In this document: positions 23,687 through 35,091 of the stretch, one piece after another | Numbering within the stretch: position 1 is the first letter of the stretch | How the letters are laid out: the number at the start of each line of letters is the position of its first letter | Origin: Neurospora tetraspora | Lineage: Eukaryota > Ascomycota > Sordariomycetes > Sordariales > Sordariaceae | DNA length: 64,000 nt | Assembly (NCBI RefSeq): GCF_033439725.1 | Contig: NW_026944385.1 | Span: 3,629,001 to 3,693,000, forward strand | Direction of reading: 5' to 3' | Program-made: the position numbers and the translations under genes | The notes under the pieces: generated by a model | What the model was told of the DNA's origin: nothing | The model's input: only the letters and a program-made list of their open reading frames with translations | Databases searched by the model: none

Positions 23687-25050
23687 TTAAGCTTTCTGAG
23701 CCCAACCAAGCGTGCCGCCCTTGGCATTCCAAACCGTGTAATACGCCTTGATCAAGGGACTCCCAAATACCCACGCTGGACGTCCCTCAACTGGTTCATA
23801 AAAGGGAGGATCCGAGTGAGAAAATGCCGCCTGACACAACTCCCTTCTTGCCAGGATACTCACCCAAGTTGAACGCACTCTTTGGCATAGTCACTTCAAC
23901 CAGCTCGCCTCCGGTTTCCGTCCCAATAGTGAACGTAATGTCCGTCGCCACCTTATCCAGCGTAGCACAACTGGCACCCCACGATCCCCTATCATCGAGG
24001 GGGACGATGCCTTTGGAGATGTCTAAGTAGAGATCCTCAGCAGTTTGTCGGTCAGGAGTCAACATGTAAGCGGTCCCCGAGTCGATGAGGGAGGCCCCCG
24101 GCGTGAGTGGCTTGTTGTCGTTGGTTGAGTTGCGCCATACTTGCTTGTTATTTCCAGAGCCAATGTAGGCAGCTTTTACGTCTACTATGAACGTACCCGA
24201 GAGAGCGGTGAGCGTTTCATCGACGTTGACGTTCTTGATGCGGCCGCGATAGCGCGCACAGTCGGCGCCCCCGATGGAGGCTTCGGGGCCGCGCTGTTGG
24301 TGTTTCTTACCACCAGACCCGAGGGCAAGGCCAACGATTCTGTTTGGGAGCTGTCCCTCACTGACGAGGTTGGGGAGAAGGGGAAGATAGGTAAAGTTAC
24401 CGTTTTCATCCCAAGCCGAGATGTCATTGAAACCAATGCCGAGGATTCCGTCGGCGAGTTGGGAGGACAGGGCCTCGCCGTAACTATGGCAAAGCATGAA
24501 CTCCTGTTTGGGGGCAGAAAGACCCTGTATCGAGACGGTGTCGGTGACGACTTCACATTCTGCCCGGCCGGTTTGGTTGAGCGGGACAGTGTCTGCACCA
24601 GTGCCGTACTCGATGGGTTGAAAAAGTGCAGGTTGGGGCGAAAATGAGGTGGATTTGGATGGGTCAAAAAATGAGTGTTTACCGCAGTTGGTGCAGTTGC
24701 TACGAGGGAGAATAAGAGCGGTTGATCCAGTGTCCAAGACTACTTTGCTATTAGTGGTGACGTTAGCTTCGTTCCCTGGTTTTGCATAGGGGTGCTGTGT
24801 TAACTTACAACGTCTGAGGAGGGGTGCCGACCGTGATGGTTGCCAGCCATTGGAGTTCGGTTTTTCCGTTATTCCTCGAGTCGACTTCCAACGGTACTCT
24901 TTCGAGGCTTTTCTTCCCGGTCTCTTGTCGACGGTCTAAAGAGCGATGCTCTAGACCTCTCTCGAGATGGCCAGTGAATGGCTGGTTAGGACGGAAAGCC
25001 GTTGCGCTTGTGAATAGCAAACCGGCTATAAGTGTCGTCATGGACTTCAT
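23687..25050 (-). CDS. Secreted pepsin-family aspartic protease
   Basis: Three exons, complement(23687-23790, 23864-24747, 24809-25050), join to 409 residues. Introns are 61 bp (GTAAGT, GCTAAC branch, ATAG) and 73 bp (GTGAGT, CCAG). A signal peptide (MKSMTTLIAGLLFTSATAF) and an Arg-rich propeptide ending near a dibasic site precede the mature enzyme. The two catalytic aspartates are Asp86 in VVLDTGST and about Asp303 in LIDSGTAYML; the flap-region equivalent lies around IEYGTGAD. The C-terminus AWVFGSPLIKAYYTVWNA-KGGTLGWAQ is the usual strand-forming tail. The family is A1 (yapsin/candidapepsin-like). It probably degrades extracellular protein. Several Asn-X-Ser/Thr sites suggest glycosylation. 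Exon 3 phase was decisive: only the acceptor at 23791 restores the conserved tail. Confidence 0.88.
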
Positions 25051-26367
25051 GATGGTGGAATGGAAGGATGGTATCGATACAGAAAGTGTGAGTAAAGGTG
25101 GGATGGGGAAGATGATGACCTGATGAAAGAGTCAAGCAAGATGTGTGTGCCGTTTGTATTTCTTCGCCTCAAGACTCCATGGTCTCGATGCAACCGAGAG
25201 CTTGATGTTGACCAGACGGGGCAGAAATGCGGAACCAGCGGAACCATGGGTATTGCCAATCGTGAAGCTTGTCACGTCGTGTTGGTGATTCAAGCGGCCA
25301 CGGCTTGAGGCTACTGGCTAAGCCATGGCAACGGCCAGGTTGACTTTAGGTATGAAGCAGCATGCACCCTGGCGGCGGTGTCGGTACGCGTGGAGCTGCC
25401 TTCCCTACCGTTAGTGAATAGTATTGACCATGGTACCCACGCTTGAAGGCTCGGTTCCGGACGGGAGTTAAGATAACATGGCCTTCAGCTGTCGTTGCAG
25501 TGTATGACTCCAGAAACAGACGGCCACGCAAGCAGGAAGAAGACCTTGCTGTTGGTCCGAACTGCGCCGTCAGAATAAGCACGCTTAGGCGTCCTGTCAG
25601 ATCTGGAAATACTTGGGAAAGGGTTGGCTGGGAAAGCTTGTTTGGGAATATCGTCTGCTGTCAATTTGCAGGTGAGACAGGGAAGAACTGAACGGAGCAA
25701 GACCCGCCAGTTGCAAGGTAGTCGAGCAGGTGAGGTCCAACTCTTCGCTATTTGACAAGAGAATTGTATCGGATGAAGCTTCCGGCCAGGTCAGTCTGGC
25801 CCTCGGAGATCCGATGGACACGAATGATCCAGATCAGTGAACATGGAAATGGAAGGCGATGAGAGGGAATTTGACCGAGTGAAAACCGCACTTTCCTTAC
25901 CTCGGCCCAACCCAAGGTCTAGGCTTGGAAAGATTGAACACCGCAAAGGAGATAGAGGAAGTCATCATGGTGGGCCGTGACGATCTCCATCGATCCGAAC
26001 TTTGAAGCATCTACCCGAACAGTTTGGCTCAGTGCTGCCTTCCATTTTGGTGGCAATGGCGGACCACAGAGGTTCTCGATCATTCAAACACCGCAAGCGC
26101 TCTTGCCATCTTGACCAAGTCACGGTCATACTGTCACACAACTCCCCCACGGCAATTACAACTCACCGGTCGTACCTGCTTGGTCGGAAACAAGGTGAGG
26201 ACCTCGACACCGAGAATGGCAGGTCCGGCCGGTGAGAAAGAAGCCTTAAGAGCAAGCCATCGGCTTGGAAGTTCAAAACCCGGGTCCGTGAACTTCGTAT
26301 CTTGCATTGCTCGGTACCGAGCCTGAATCTAAACGAACACCAGGTGAGCTGTGAGCAAGACGGAAAC
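25051..26367. other. Divergent promoter region, nothing else supported
   Basis: This region lies between the protease (minus) and the Asp f 4-like gene (plus), and so should contain both promoters. No coding region is supported. Confidence 0.5.
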
Positions 26368-27441
26368 ATGATCATGGACTTTTACCTCTACTGGTGTGTG
26401 CTGCTTCTTGCCAGCTTCACATCCGCCTTCGTAGGCCAGAATCTGAAGTTGGGCAACCAGAACCCGCCATCGTAAGTTGCTGCCCTCTGCGTCCGAACCC
26501 CAAAAGAATGCCGGGTCAGTCATCAACTAACAGAAACTTCGAGTAGGCTGGCCAACCTCGCTCCTCCGGTCCTCACATCGACCATAACCGTGACCCCAAC
26601 CGTCACTCCCACATCCTTGGTCCAAAACATCTTGCCAACCACCATCACCGTCACCTCAGGCGTCAGCAACATTATCCCCAACATCCCATCCACCTCAGCC
26701 GGCACTCAACAACAACCTCCTTCCCACGGACCCCCGTCTCCCGTTCAAAACGCCCTACCCATCCCTTACAACTGCGCCAGCCCCGTGCCGGGCCTTTCCC
26801 CTCAGGACTGCACCTACCTTTCCACCATCGGCATCATCTCGCAGGGACAAAACGCCCTTTCGGCCGCCTCAGGGACCGCAGGCATCTACCTCGGCTCCAC
26901 AGGGCCCAACACCTTCTCTTTCATCAACGGGGCCTCGGTGCCGCTGATCCTGGTAGTGTGGTACAACCCCGTAGAGGACGCACAATCCTCGTTCATGGAC
27001 GCGCGCACGCCCAAGATCACGTACTCGCTCCCCGCGCAGGGCAGCGCGGTGGTGGTGTCGATTGATAACGGCGTGCCCGGCGGCTGGTCGACACTGTACA
27101 ACTACACGACGACGCTGACGGAGTACGGGCAGGTGAACAACACGTTTGGCGAGTTCAACACGGGCTCGTTCGCCACGACGGACGTGAGCCGGCTGGTGAA
27201 TATGCAAGGTCATCCGATGACGGTGGTGGTCAGGGGAAGCGGGTGTCGGTCGGATATGCAGACTTGTGTGTATATGTGCGCTGAGCAGGGCGCGATTACC
27301 TGCGGGAGGGAGAGGAGTTATAGGCTGGAGAATTGCCAGGGACAGCCGGGGGCGGTGGTAAGTAATGACGCGGATGGGAATCCGTCGGGTGGGTGTCAGG
27401 GTTGGAGTTTTGGGGGGCATGTGGATGTTATTTTCACTTGA
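26368..27441 (+). CDS. Asp f 4-like secreted protein
   Basis: Two exons, 26368-26471 and 26547-27441, give 332 residues. The intron has donor GTAAGT, a CAACTAAC branch site and acceptor TAG; an alternative acceptor 3 nt upstream (at GAG) is also in frame, so one residue is uncertain. The signal peptide is MIMDFYLYWCVLLLASFTSAF, with a second in-frame ATG two codons in. A Thr/Pro/Val-rich linker of about 70 residues precedes a conserved domain starting near NCASPVPGLSPQDCTYLSTIG, with LILVVWYN, PGGWSTLYNYTTTLTEYGQ, NTFGEFN, and a cysteine-rich end (GSGCRSDMQTCVYMCAEQGAITC). This organisation matches Aspergillus allergen Asp f 4 homologues, secreted fungal proteins of unknown function. An extracellular role is safe; anything more specific is not supported. 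Confidence 0.82.
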
Positions 27442-27762
27442 TGTGGTGCACAGAGCTGAGGCCGGCGGAAGAGGAACGAGATAGGGGAAAGGACTGTGAG
27501 AGGTTAGACGAAGCTTTATGCCATGTAAGATGGGGGGGAAAGGTATCGACGTTTATGATCGCAGACTTGTTGGCGGGTTGGCATGATGTCTCGTACTTAG
27601 AGAAACGATGATTTACCGTGCCAGATGGACATGTGCAAAGTAGACCGCAGCTGTCAGACATGCATAGCGCATACCCGTTACGGTCCCTGCATGCGTGTCT
27701 TGCACCCTTCCACCATATGAACCCGAACGACGTCCATCACCTCCATTGTACCTCACCCCAAC
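27442..27762. other. Convergent 3' intergenic region
   Basis: This 320-bp interval separates two convergent genes. No features are seen. Confidence 0.5.
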
Positions 27763-28494
27763 TCAAAGGCTGAACTCCAGCCTATTACCCGCAAAGTCCC
27801 TCGCAAAGAATCTCGTGGGATACTCGACCCCCTGGGCACCTACCGACTCGACCGTTAGCAAACAAAACAACCACCTCCTTCCCTCCCTCCCTCTCAACCC
27901 AGTAACCCCCTACACCCATACCCTCACCCCCCTCGATCCTAAAAAGGAAAAGAAAAAAGGAAAAAAAAGAAACTCACCACTCTCCACACTCCCCGGCTCA
28001 TCACACTGCATCGGCGCCCCCTCCCCACCCCTCTTATAATGCTCCCAAATCCTCTCCTGCAACTCCCTCAACTTCTCCGCGTTTTCGCCTCGGAAACAAG
28101 GGTGTCTCTTCGCCTGCCGGGCTTCGGGCGTGAAATCGACATCTGGGCGACCAATTGCCACATGGAGTTGTTGACCTGAGGAGGAAATGTCGAACCAAGC
28201 CAGTGTCCCGGCTTGTAAGGAAGGGACGGGGCGGGAGGTTAGAGATAGGGTGGTGCCGTAGAAGAGGGTGGCATGGTGGAGGGTGGAGGGGGGGACGAGG
28301 ATGTTTACCTGTTGATGGGATGTCAGATGGGGGATGTTGATGTTTTGGGTGGGTGAGTTGGTGGGTGAGTGAAGGGTTGTGCGTAGATAGGGGTTGAAGG
28401 CTGGGTGGGGGTTGGGGGTGTAAATGAAGTGTTACTTAGGGAGATGGGATCGGATGGGGATGAGGAGACGAACGTGATGGAGCCCGGTAATCAT
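27763..28494 (-). CDS. Small VOC/glyoxalase-bleomycin-resistance superfamily protein
   Basis: Three exons, complement(27763-27839, 27978-28308, 28474-28494), join to 142 residues. Exon 1 supplies only MITGLHH and joins VNILVPPSTLHHATLFYGTTL, giving the typical VOC opening GLHHVNILVP. The middle holds GTLAWFDISSSGQQLHVAIG, and the end reads YPTRFFARDFAGNRLEFSL, the conserved metal-ligand Glu being in RLEFS. Introns are 165 and 138 bp. The first donor, GTTCGT, is non-consensus but is the only phase-0 GT that gives a sensible fusion; the second intron has a GCTAAC branch. VOC proteins are metal-dependent lyases, isomerases or dioxygenases, and the reaction here is unknown. The first intron deserves checking against transcripts. 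Confidence 0.75.
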
Positions 28495-29209
28495 GATGGT
28501 TGGATGTCTTGAAGGTGGTTGTCTCTGGCAGGTGTGAGGGTTATTGTTAGGACTGGAGTCAAGGATAGAATGAACGGTGGAAAATATTTCTGTGGAAGCA
28601 CACCAACAAAAGTGAAGTGATGATGATGGTGATGATGATGGATAAAGGTCTCCGGTTACGGCTCGACGTTTGGACGGAGTCACACTGCGGGGTCACTCAT
28701 CAGGGACATTCGTGACGCCATTGGAGAGACCTGCGCCGTTGCTTTAATTCTGCACTAAGATAATGCACGATGATGCACTACCTAGTAGTGAGTATCACAG
28801 TGTTGGAGTTTCGATGGCCTCGCAGAAAAAGAAATTTCGGCCAAGGTGTAGAGTCGGCATCAGGTTGAGAAGACATGCGAAAGATGTGTTTGTATAACCA
28901 CCTGAGGTTCGGAAACAAAGGCTCCTTGGACTGTTCTGAAATTTCTAGCTACATTGTTAACCGTTTTTGGGGTTATACTACCGGTACCTATTAGTGAGCT
29001 ATCGCCATTAGTTCTAGTAGAAATGAAAGATGCCTATGGGATAGGCAGTATAGCGTAAAACATTAGTAACGAAGACAAGCAGAATGGGTGGGCATATCAC
29101 AGACTTTTCCTTCCCTCTTTTCGCTTTGCCCAGATCAATAATACGTTCGTCATCACACATGCTTCGTTGCACAAGGCCACATTACCTCCATGACGGACCT
29201 TTACGTCCT
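28495..29209. other. Intergenic DNA, nothing supported
   Basis: This is the promoter of the VOC gene on the left and the 3' side of sfh5 on the right. It contains short GATGATGGT-type repeats near 28619-28640. Confidence 0.5.
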
Positions 29210-30428
29210 CTACTGGACAATAGGTGTCTTGCCCAGTGTCTTCAAGTCGGCGCCTTTGCCACCGTACTCAGCGGGGAGCTTGTCGCCCAACCCGTCGACC
29301 TTGGTGTTGACAAACTCCTTTGCAAGATTTGTGCCGCTGGACAAGGGATGGAACTTCTTCAACGTCTTTTTGGAGACAAACATCTTCATGACGCCATAGA
29401 AGAAGCCCATGATGGCGGGGATGTTGACGAAGAACTTTTCCTTGAGCAGCTCGGGGTAGTTGTCGCCCAACACCGTGATAGTCTCTTTGCTGGCCGCCTT
29501 GGCCACGTCGGTTTGGCGCAGGAAGCTGATGCCCTTGTAATCATGGACCTGGGTCATCTTGTAAGGGTCGTAGTCGGCCGTGATGGGCTTGATGGCACCC
29601 CCAATGTTGACTTCCACGAGACCAAGCTCCATGAGGGCAACACGCCACTCCACAAACCTTTCGGGCACCAAGCGTGAGCGACATGACAAGCGTAAAGCAG
29701 ACAGCAGGGATGGAGAAGTGGCACTGGACTTACTCTTGAAGGTTGCCAAAGGTCTCGTCGAGAGACTTGACACTGCCATAGAGGTTCCAAGTGAAAACCT
29801 CCTTTTGCTCCGGCTCGTCGACAGCAGGCTCGTCGCCGGCTGTGTAGGTGGTGACGTAGCCCAGGCCATCAAACTTAGCCTTGGAAAACATCTTCCTGAC
29901 CAGCTGCTGAGGCTGTGTCTTTTGGCGCCAGTCGAGCGTCTTGAGCAGCTGATCCTTGGCCTTTTCGACTTGCCCATCGTTGGCATTCAGGAATTTCTGG
30001 AAAATGATCTGGGTCGGGATGTGTCTCTCGGGGTCGGAGAGGGGGACGCCCCAAATCTCAAAATGGGGATGGCCCTCGGCGGCCTTCCACAACTGGGCGA
30101 GGGGAGAAAGCTGAGTCGCAGTTGTCGACACGGATCTCTTAATATCAGCGGGATAGTCGTGGGCGGGGGCCGGAGGTGACACCGATCTCGCATCCCCCTC
30201 AATATCAGCGGGATAGTCGGTGACTTGGGCCGCGACAGGTTGGAGCTTGGTGGTTTCGTCTGTAGTTGCGGCGGGAACGGTGGATTTGGCAGCATCGGGT
30301 TCGGATTCGGTGGCAGTCGATGCAGGCGGAACGGACGCGATCTCATCGTTTTTGTTGTTGTCGGCGTCAATGCTAGCGGCAGCCGGAGCGGCTCCAGGCT
30401 TCGCACCGTCCGAGGTTTCGGTGCTCAT
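29210..30428 (-). CDS. sfh5: Phosphatidylinositol transfer protein Sfh5 (Sec14/CRAL-TRIO)
   Basis: Two exons, complement(29210-29657, 29734-30428), give 380 residues with a 76-bp intron (GTAAGT...AAAG). The first 105 residues are a low-complexity Ala/Thr/Pro/Glu region that contains DYPADI twice. The CRAL-TRIO N-terminal helices start at LAQLWKAAEGHPHFEIWGVPL and IIFQKFLNANDGQVEKAKDQL. The lipid-binding Sec14 fold covers VNIGGAIKPITADYDPYKMTQVHDYKGISFL, VLGDNYPELLKEKFFVNIPAI and KFHPLSSGTNLAKEF, ending LPAEYGGKGADLKTL. Sfh5 is a non-classical Sec14 protein moving phosphatidylinositol between ER and other membranes, and yeast Sfh5 binds heme. The ATG at 30428 begins the conserved acidic N-terminus. 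The RIPed retroelement starts only 256 bp upstream, so the promoter must be very short or altered. Confidence 0.92.
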
Positions 30429-30683
30429 CGTGCTTGCGGATGGGATCGAGATTGATGACGTCGAGCTATCGTCGAATGGCGATGCTGGCCAGAACCTCTT
30501 TTGACTGTTGAGAGGTGTCGACGGGACACCGAGACTCGAGAGCGCGCCAAACCTCGTCGCGTAATTAAGGTTTGTGTGCTTCTGTTTGATGAATGATGTT
30601 TGAAGGGGCAAGATTGGGGGTTGTCGTTGGACGAAACAGATAGGCAACAACCTGGAAGGAAAGGAGAAAAAACGTGGTCCAGG
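30429..30683. other. Short residual promoter of sfh5 up to the retroelement boundary
   Basis: This holds the 5' leader of sfh5. The target-site word CCAGG at 30679-30683 abuts the left LTR of the outer copia relic. Confidence 0.6.
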
Positions 30684-30855
30684 TGTCAGATTCAAGGGTG
30701 GTTTTAGCCATACCATATGGAGGTTAGCGCTCTAGCCACCTGATATTGCCTGATTTCTGGGTATATTTGGGTTACCCCAGTACCCCTCATACCTTCTAGG
30801 TGAATCAGTTATACACACTCTTCAATTAATTAATCCTATACTGTTACATTTGATA
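30684..30855 (+). repeat. Left (5') LTR of the outer copia relic
   Basis: This 172-bp repeat aligns end to end with 43338-43509. The first 100 bp are nearly unmutated, whereas the inner end carries CA-to-TA changes: TCTGACA at the right LTR end corresponds to TTTGATA here. Confidence 0.88.
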
Positions 30856-33351
30856 ATTAATAGTTTGATTTGCGTATTTACGTTTAATACTATAATTATC
30901 AATTATAAGTAATATCCCTATGAAATTAATAACGTTAGCTATATTCTTATTAAAGGAATCTACTAATAAGGCTATTATAGTTATTTTTAATACCCTTACC
31001 AATTAGCCTAATTAGTATAAAACTCTTAAGAGATGTGTTAGTAGTAATTAGCATTTTAGTAATTAGCTACTAAAGGAGGACTTATAATTTAAAGGGTTCT
31101 ACCCCCGAAGCTGGAAGATTTCTTCTTTATTAAGTAAGTAAAGAACCGCCTCCTAGTAGTAAAAAAGGAGTTCGTTAGATTTAATAGAAGAATCCAGGTT
31201 AAGAAGGCCGTAATTACAACCGTAATAATTACTATTACTATAATTATTAATACGAACAGTACTATTACCAAAATTACTACTACTACCTAATTTTAAGAAG
31301 AAGCCGCCGTTGGCGTTAACGAAAATGATAAGGAAGGAAGTTTAGGAAAAGAAGACGAAGAAGAAGAAGAGGAGGATAATAAATACTATATTGAGTAGAA
31401 TATTAGGAAAAAAATAATTATTAACCCTTCTACCGATTTAATAATTATTAAGAAAGTAGCGTACGATTAAATTAATAATATATATAATATTTGCTACAAA
31501 TATTAGAAAAACTTCGATAATATTAGTACCCGAATTTGTGATTGGATAAATACCTATATCGCCGCCTACTATATTAGTACTTTATTTAAATAGGATAAAT
31601 TTATTTGCGATTAATTTAGAGAAATTAAAAATTAAATTCATTATCAACCCATCGACTAAATCGCTAAAACTCGTCAAAATTATTAAGCTTTTATTAAAGA
31701 AATTATAAAGAAGTAACCTAAGGACTTTAAAAAGTAGCTATCCGATTAAAAAATGTTTATTATAAACGGAAAAAGATTTGGAATTAATAAAGTAATTTCT
31801 TCTGTTTTATAGTTTACCGATTTTGTTAATATAGTTTATAAATATAAATCTATTTAAACTAGTAATTCTTAGAAATTCAATAATAAATTTAAAAAGATGT
31901 CCTTAAAATATAAGGACGTATCCGCTAATTTTAGTATGGTTAATATGATAGCACGTATTATATTATTAATTAATTTTAAAAAGGTTATAATTTATAAGAA
32001 TTCGCGTTTAATAAAGAGGATGCTCCTAATTTTAATTATAAAAAGAAGCGGAAGGTAAATATAAGGAAAAAATATAATACGGATAAAAATATAAAAGATT
32101 CTTTATAGCCGAAAAAGAGAGAATGCACTATATTACTTTATAGAGTTTGCGAACGAAGCCTTTATTTAATAATACGTTATTAATATTTAGTATTTAAAAT
32201 TAGGAATAATTTTAAATAGAAGTTAAGCGGCCCTACTTAGAAGCTTATTAATAAGAATTTCGAAAAGTATTTTAAAATTAATAAAGAGGTTAAAAAGGTT
32301 AGGAATTAAATGTAGGACCGCTTTATTACCTTTACGTAAATTATTATTTCGAAAAATTAAAGAAGGCAAGAAATTGGTATTTACGATTTAGTACTTTTTA
32401 TTAAATAAAGTGCTTTCAATACGAGTAGTAGTAAGAGTAAAGTTTATTTACTTAAGAATTTTGGAATTTTCGATTCCAGGGCTTTTATTTATATTTTTAA
32501 TAAAATTAATTATTTCTGTTCATTTTGAGTAATGTCTTTAAAGCATTGCGTTTGGGCTAGTGAATTTTAAATACTTATTAAGGGTTTTAGGATTATTAAT
32601 ATAGAAATATAGGGATAGAAGGGAATTTTAAGGTTATAATTAAAAGAGGTAGCCTTCTACTTTAATTTTATTATAAATTTTATATTATTATATTGATTTC
32701 GAAAGTTAGGTTTTTATTAGGATTATAAACCCCTTAATAATTATTTCTATTAGTTAGACGGTTTATTCTTTTATTTCCTTTAAAACATTTATTATTAGAG
32801 AGTCTTCGAATATTTACCCTTTTCTTTTAATTATACTACTTTCTTTATTCGTAGAAATTGCTTTAATTGCTTTATTAGCCGTCGTATATATAAGATACAT
32901 GTTAAATTTTAGTATAAGCGATTCGGTTATTACGGTCTTTAAATCTTCGAATATTTTTATAATGTTAAAGGCGCTAAATTTAAAGGGCCCGCTACTTATT
33001 AATACGATACGTATAGTATTTCAAAGATTAAATAATAAATTAAACGAAAATTACAAAATAGGGGATTTGGCCCGGGAGAGTGTTTCGCCGTTAATTTGTT
33101 CGAATATAAAGTAGGGAGAGGTAATTTCAAATATATTATATTTATTACCTATCGATAGATTGGATTCGTTTAGGATATTTATATAGCGAATTGAATAATT
33201 AAGGCTATTGTTGAAGGATTCTTTTCAGTTATTAATACGATTAATTACTAGTATAATATTAAAATTAAATACGTTGAATGCGATAACGAATTTAATAGCT
33301 AATACGTTAGGGATAAGTTAATTATACGCTTTATTATTTTCGAATCCTTAG

Positions 33352-33536
33352 TGTAAGGGCATAGTATGGGAGGGTCGAAGGCAAAGCTAAGATTCCATCT
33401 ATGACAGAAGATTTCAGATGGGGAGGAGAAAAGAGGAAGAGAACTAGATACAAGCGTGCAGACCCAAATAAATACCCTGGTCGCACAAGCGATAGCGGGA
33501 CCCACATGTGGGTCGCTGACTGCCAGCGCCATCACA
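33352..33536. mobile_element. Solo LTR (185 bp) inside the relic
   Basis: A block of normal base composition begins TGTAAGGG and ends CATCACA. It is bracketed by CTTAG at 33347-33351 and 33537-33541. TG...CA ends with a 5-bp direct duplication indicate an LTR left by recombination. It interrupts the relic's integrase region and lacks RIP damage although both flanks are heavily mutated. Confidence 0.7.
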
Positions 33537-33760
33537 CTTAGTATTTAATATTTAAATTTAAAATAGTAGTATTGGGCGCTTAAGGGGTATAATTAAAGAA
33601 AAGGCGCGTATAATAATAAATAGTGATAAATTCCCTTATGATTTCTAGTTTTAAATCGTTTTAGCCTCGGTTTATTTTATTAATCGATTACTTAAATATT
33701 TCTATAATTGGAAGTTACTATACGAGCGGTTTTATATTTTTGTAGCTTATTATAAAGGGG

Positions 33761-34037
33761 TGTAAACTGAACCCTGCAAGCTGTGACGGCTGGCACCACC
33801 AGTCGTCATGGATTCCATTCACGGGTGGCTTCCATTCACGGGTTTGGTTCAGATGGTTTAGGTTCTGGGCTTGGCCTGGCTCCCTCCCAGAGTTCAGGGT
33901 ATAAAACCCAGTCCTTCCCATTTAGCCTTCCCTTTTGGGGTTTCCTTCTTTCCTCAACTTCTTGTCTTTAGTCCAAGTTAGCCATTAGGGTAGTACAGTC
34001 CTTGCACCCATACCCATCCCTGGCCACGCGTGACACA
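33761..34037. mobile_element. Possible second LTR-like insertion (277 bp)
   Basis: A normal-composition block starting TGTAAACTG and ending GTGACACA interrupts the relic between integrase segments. It contains a TATAAAA box at 33901 and a short direct repeat TTCCATTCACGGGT (around 33812 and 33830), as promoters in LTRs often do. I see no clear target duplication, so the exact ends and class are uncertain. Confidence 0.45.
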
Positions 34038-34344
34038 AGCTTAATTTTAATTATCTACGTGTTTACGGCTATAAAGTATATATAATAATAAGTATTGTAT
34101 AGAAGAAAGAATAATAGTATAAGAAGTTTTAATTAAAGGCTTAAATTGAATTTTTTATTAGTTACGCTGTTTCCTCTATTTATTAAATTTAGAACCTGTA
34201 AATTAATTATATTGCTTATATTTGTAATATACTTTTTAATGAAGATTTAATTTATTTAAGGAATTTTAATAATTCTAAAGAAGTATTAAAATTAGTTAGC
34301 GACGAAATTACTCATTTATTTAATTAAATTAATTAACTTCCTTA

Positions 34345-34430
34345 GGAGGGATAGCTCAGTTAGGAAGATCTGGGCTTAGTTTCCTTCAGTTTTATCCGAA
34401 AGGTCGTGGGTTCGAATCCTGCTCCCCTCT
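34345..34430 (+). other. tRNA-like head of the SINE with internal Pol III promoter
   Basis: Boxes A and B are intact. The acceptor pairing GGAGGGA/TCCCCTC has one mismatch and one G-U pair. The anticodon region has diverged, with a possible CTGGG/TTCAG stem and an extra hairpin ATCC-GAAA-GGT. It is not a functional tRNA gene. Confidence 0.65.
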
Positions 34431-35091
34431 CTTCTATCTGGTCTTAGTTTTTTGGGTTCTCCCAAGACCGACCTCGGAATTTTTCCCCTACCCGAAGTAC
34501 GTGGCTAAACTTATAGGGCTCTCCCTAGTCTAAAACCCTGGGATAAAGCGATTTAGTGCTTGAAAATCTCTTCCTCGACGGGGCTCCGCTGCTCCTCTAC
34601 CGCAAAGGTAAATTTTAAATCGAATTCTCTACCCCTCGAAAAGCAATCACCTCGTCCAATAACACAACAACTATCCGCCCAATCAGCGCACGATTCCCTA
34701 ATAGTAAGCAAGGTTACGTTTGCCCTTCGCCTCCGCTAACTGGAGCCTTCAAGCTGACTAGAAAAAAAGTACGATAACGAAATTCGTAAGACCCTTCTAC
34801 CCTCCCCCTCCCCAAAGCAGTGCCCTAATGATAAGACGTATTTGGTTAATAATAAGGACCGAGGGTGGGGGTAGAGGGGCTAAGAAGAATTGGAGGAAAT
34901 CAGAAGGAAGGCTTGGGATTGAACGAAGATAAATATTAGATGTAAAGACGCGGGAGGTTTTTATCTGGTATTCAGCGGCGGATATACGGTTTTTCCGTCC
35001 GGCTTTGAACGACGAAGGACCGCATGCATAAATAGGTGACTAGTTAAAAATTAGATAGTTAAGCGTAAATAAAATTATTATTATTATTATT
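34345..35091 (+). mobile_element. tRNA-derived SINE (747 bp) with 13-bp target duplication
   Basis: The 5' head, 34345-34430, resembles a tRNA: GGAGGGA, box A TAGCTCAGTTAGG, box B GGGTTCGAATCC (34408-34419), then TCCCCTC. A body of about 640 bp without coding potential follows, and the 3' end is an (ATT)n run at about 35073-35091. The word ATTAACTTCCTTA flanks it at 34332-34344 and 35092-35104. A polymerase III promoter, simple-repeat tail and long direct duplication are together diagnostic of LINE-mobilised SINEs. It sits between the integrase and reverse transcriptase parts of the relic. The source tRNA was not determined. Confidence 0.82.

Noticed and set aside
33351-33537. MITE of PIF/Harbinger type with TTA duplication
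   Set aside because: Shifting the ends by one base gives TG...CA termini and a longer 5-bp CTTAG duplication, so a solo LTR explains it better; the inverted ends match only 8 of 10.
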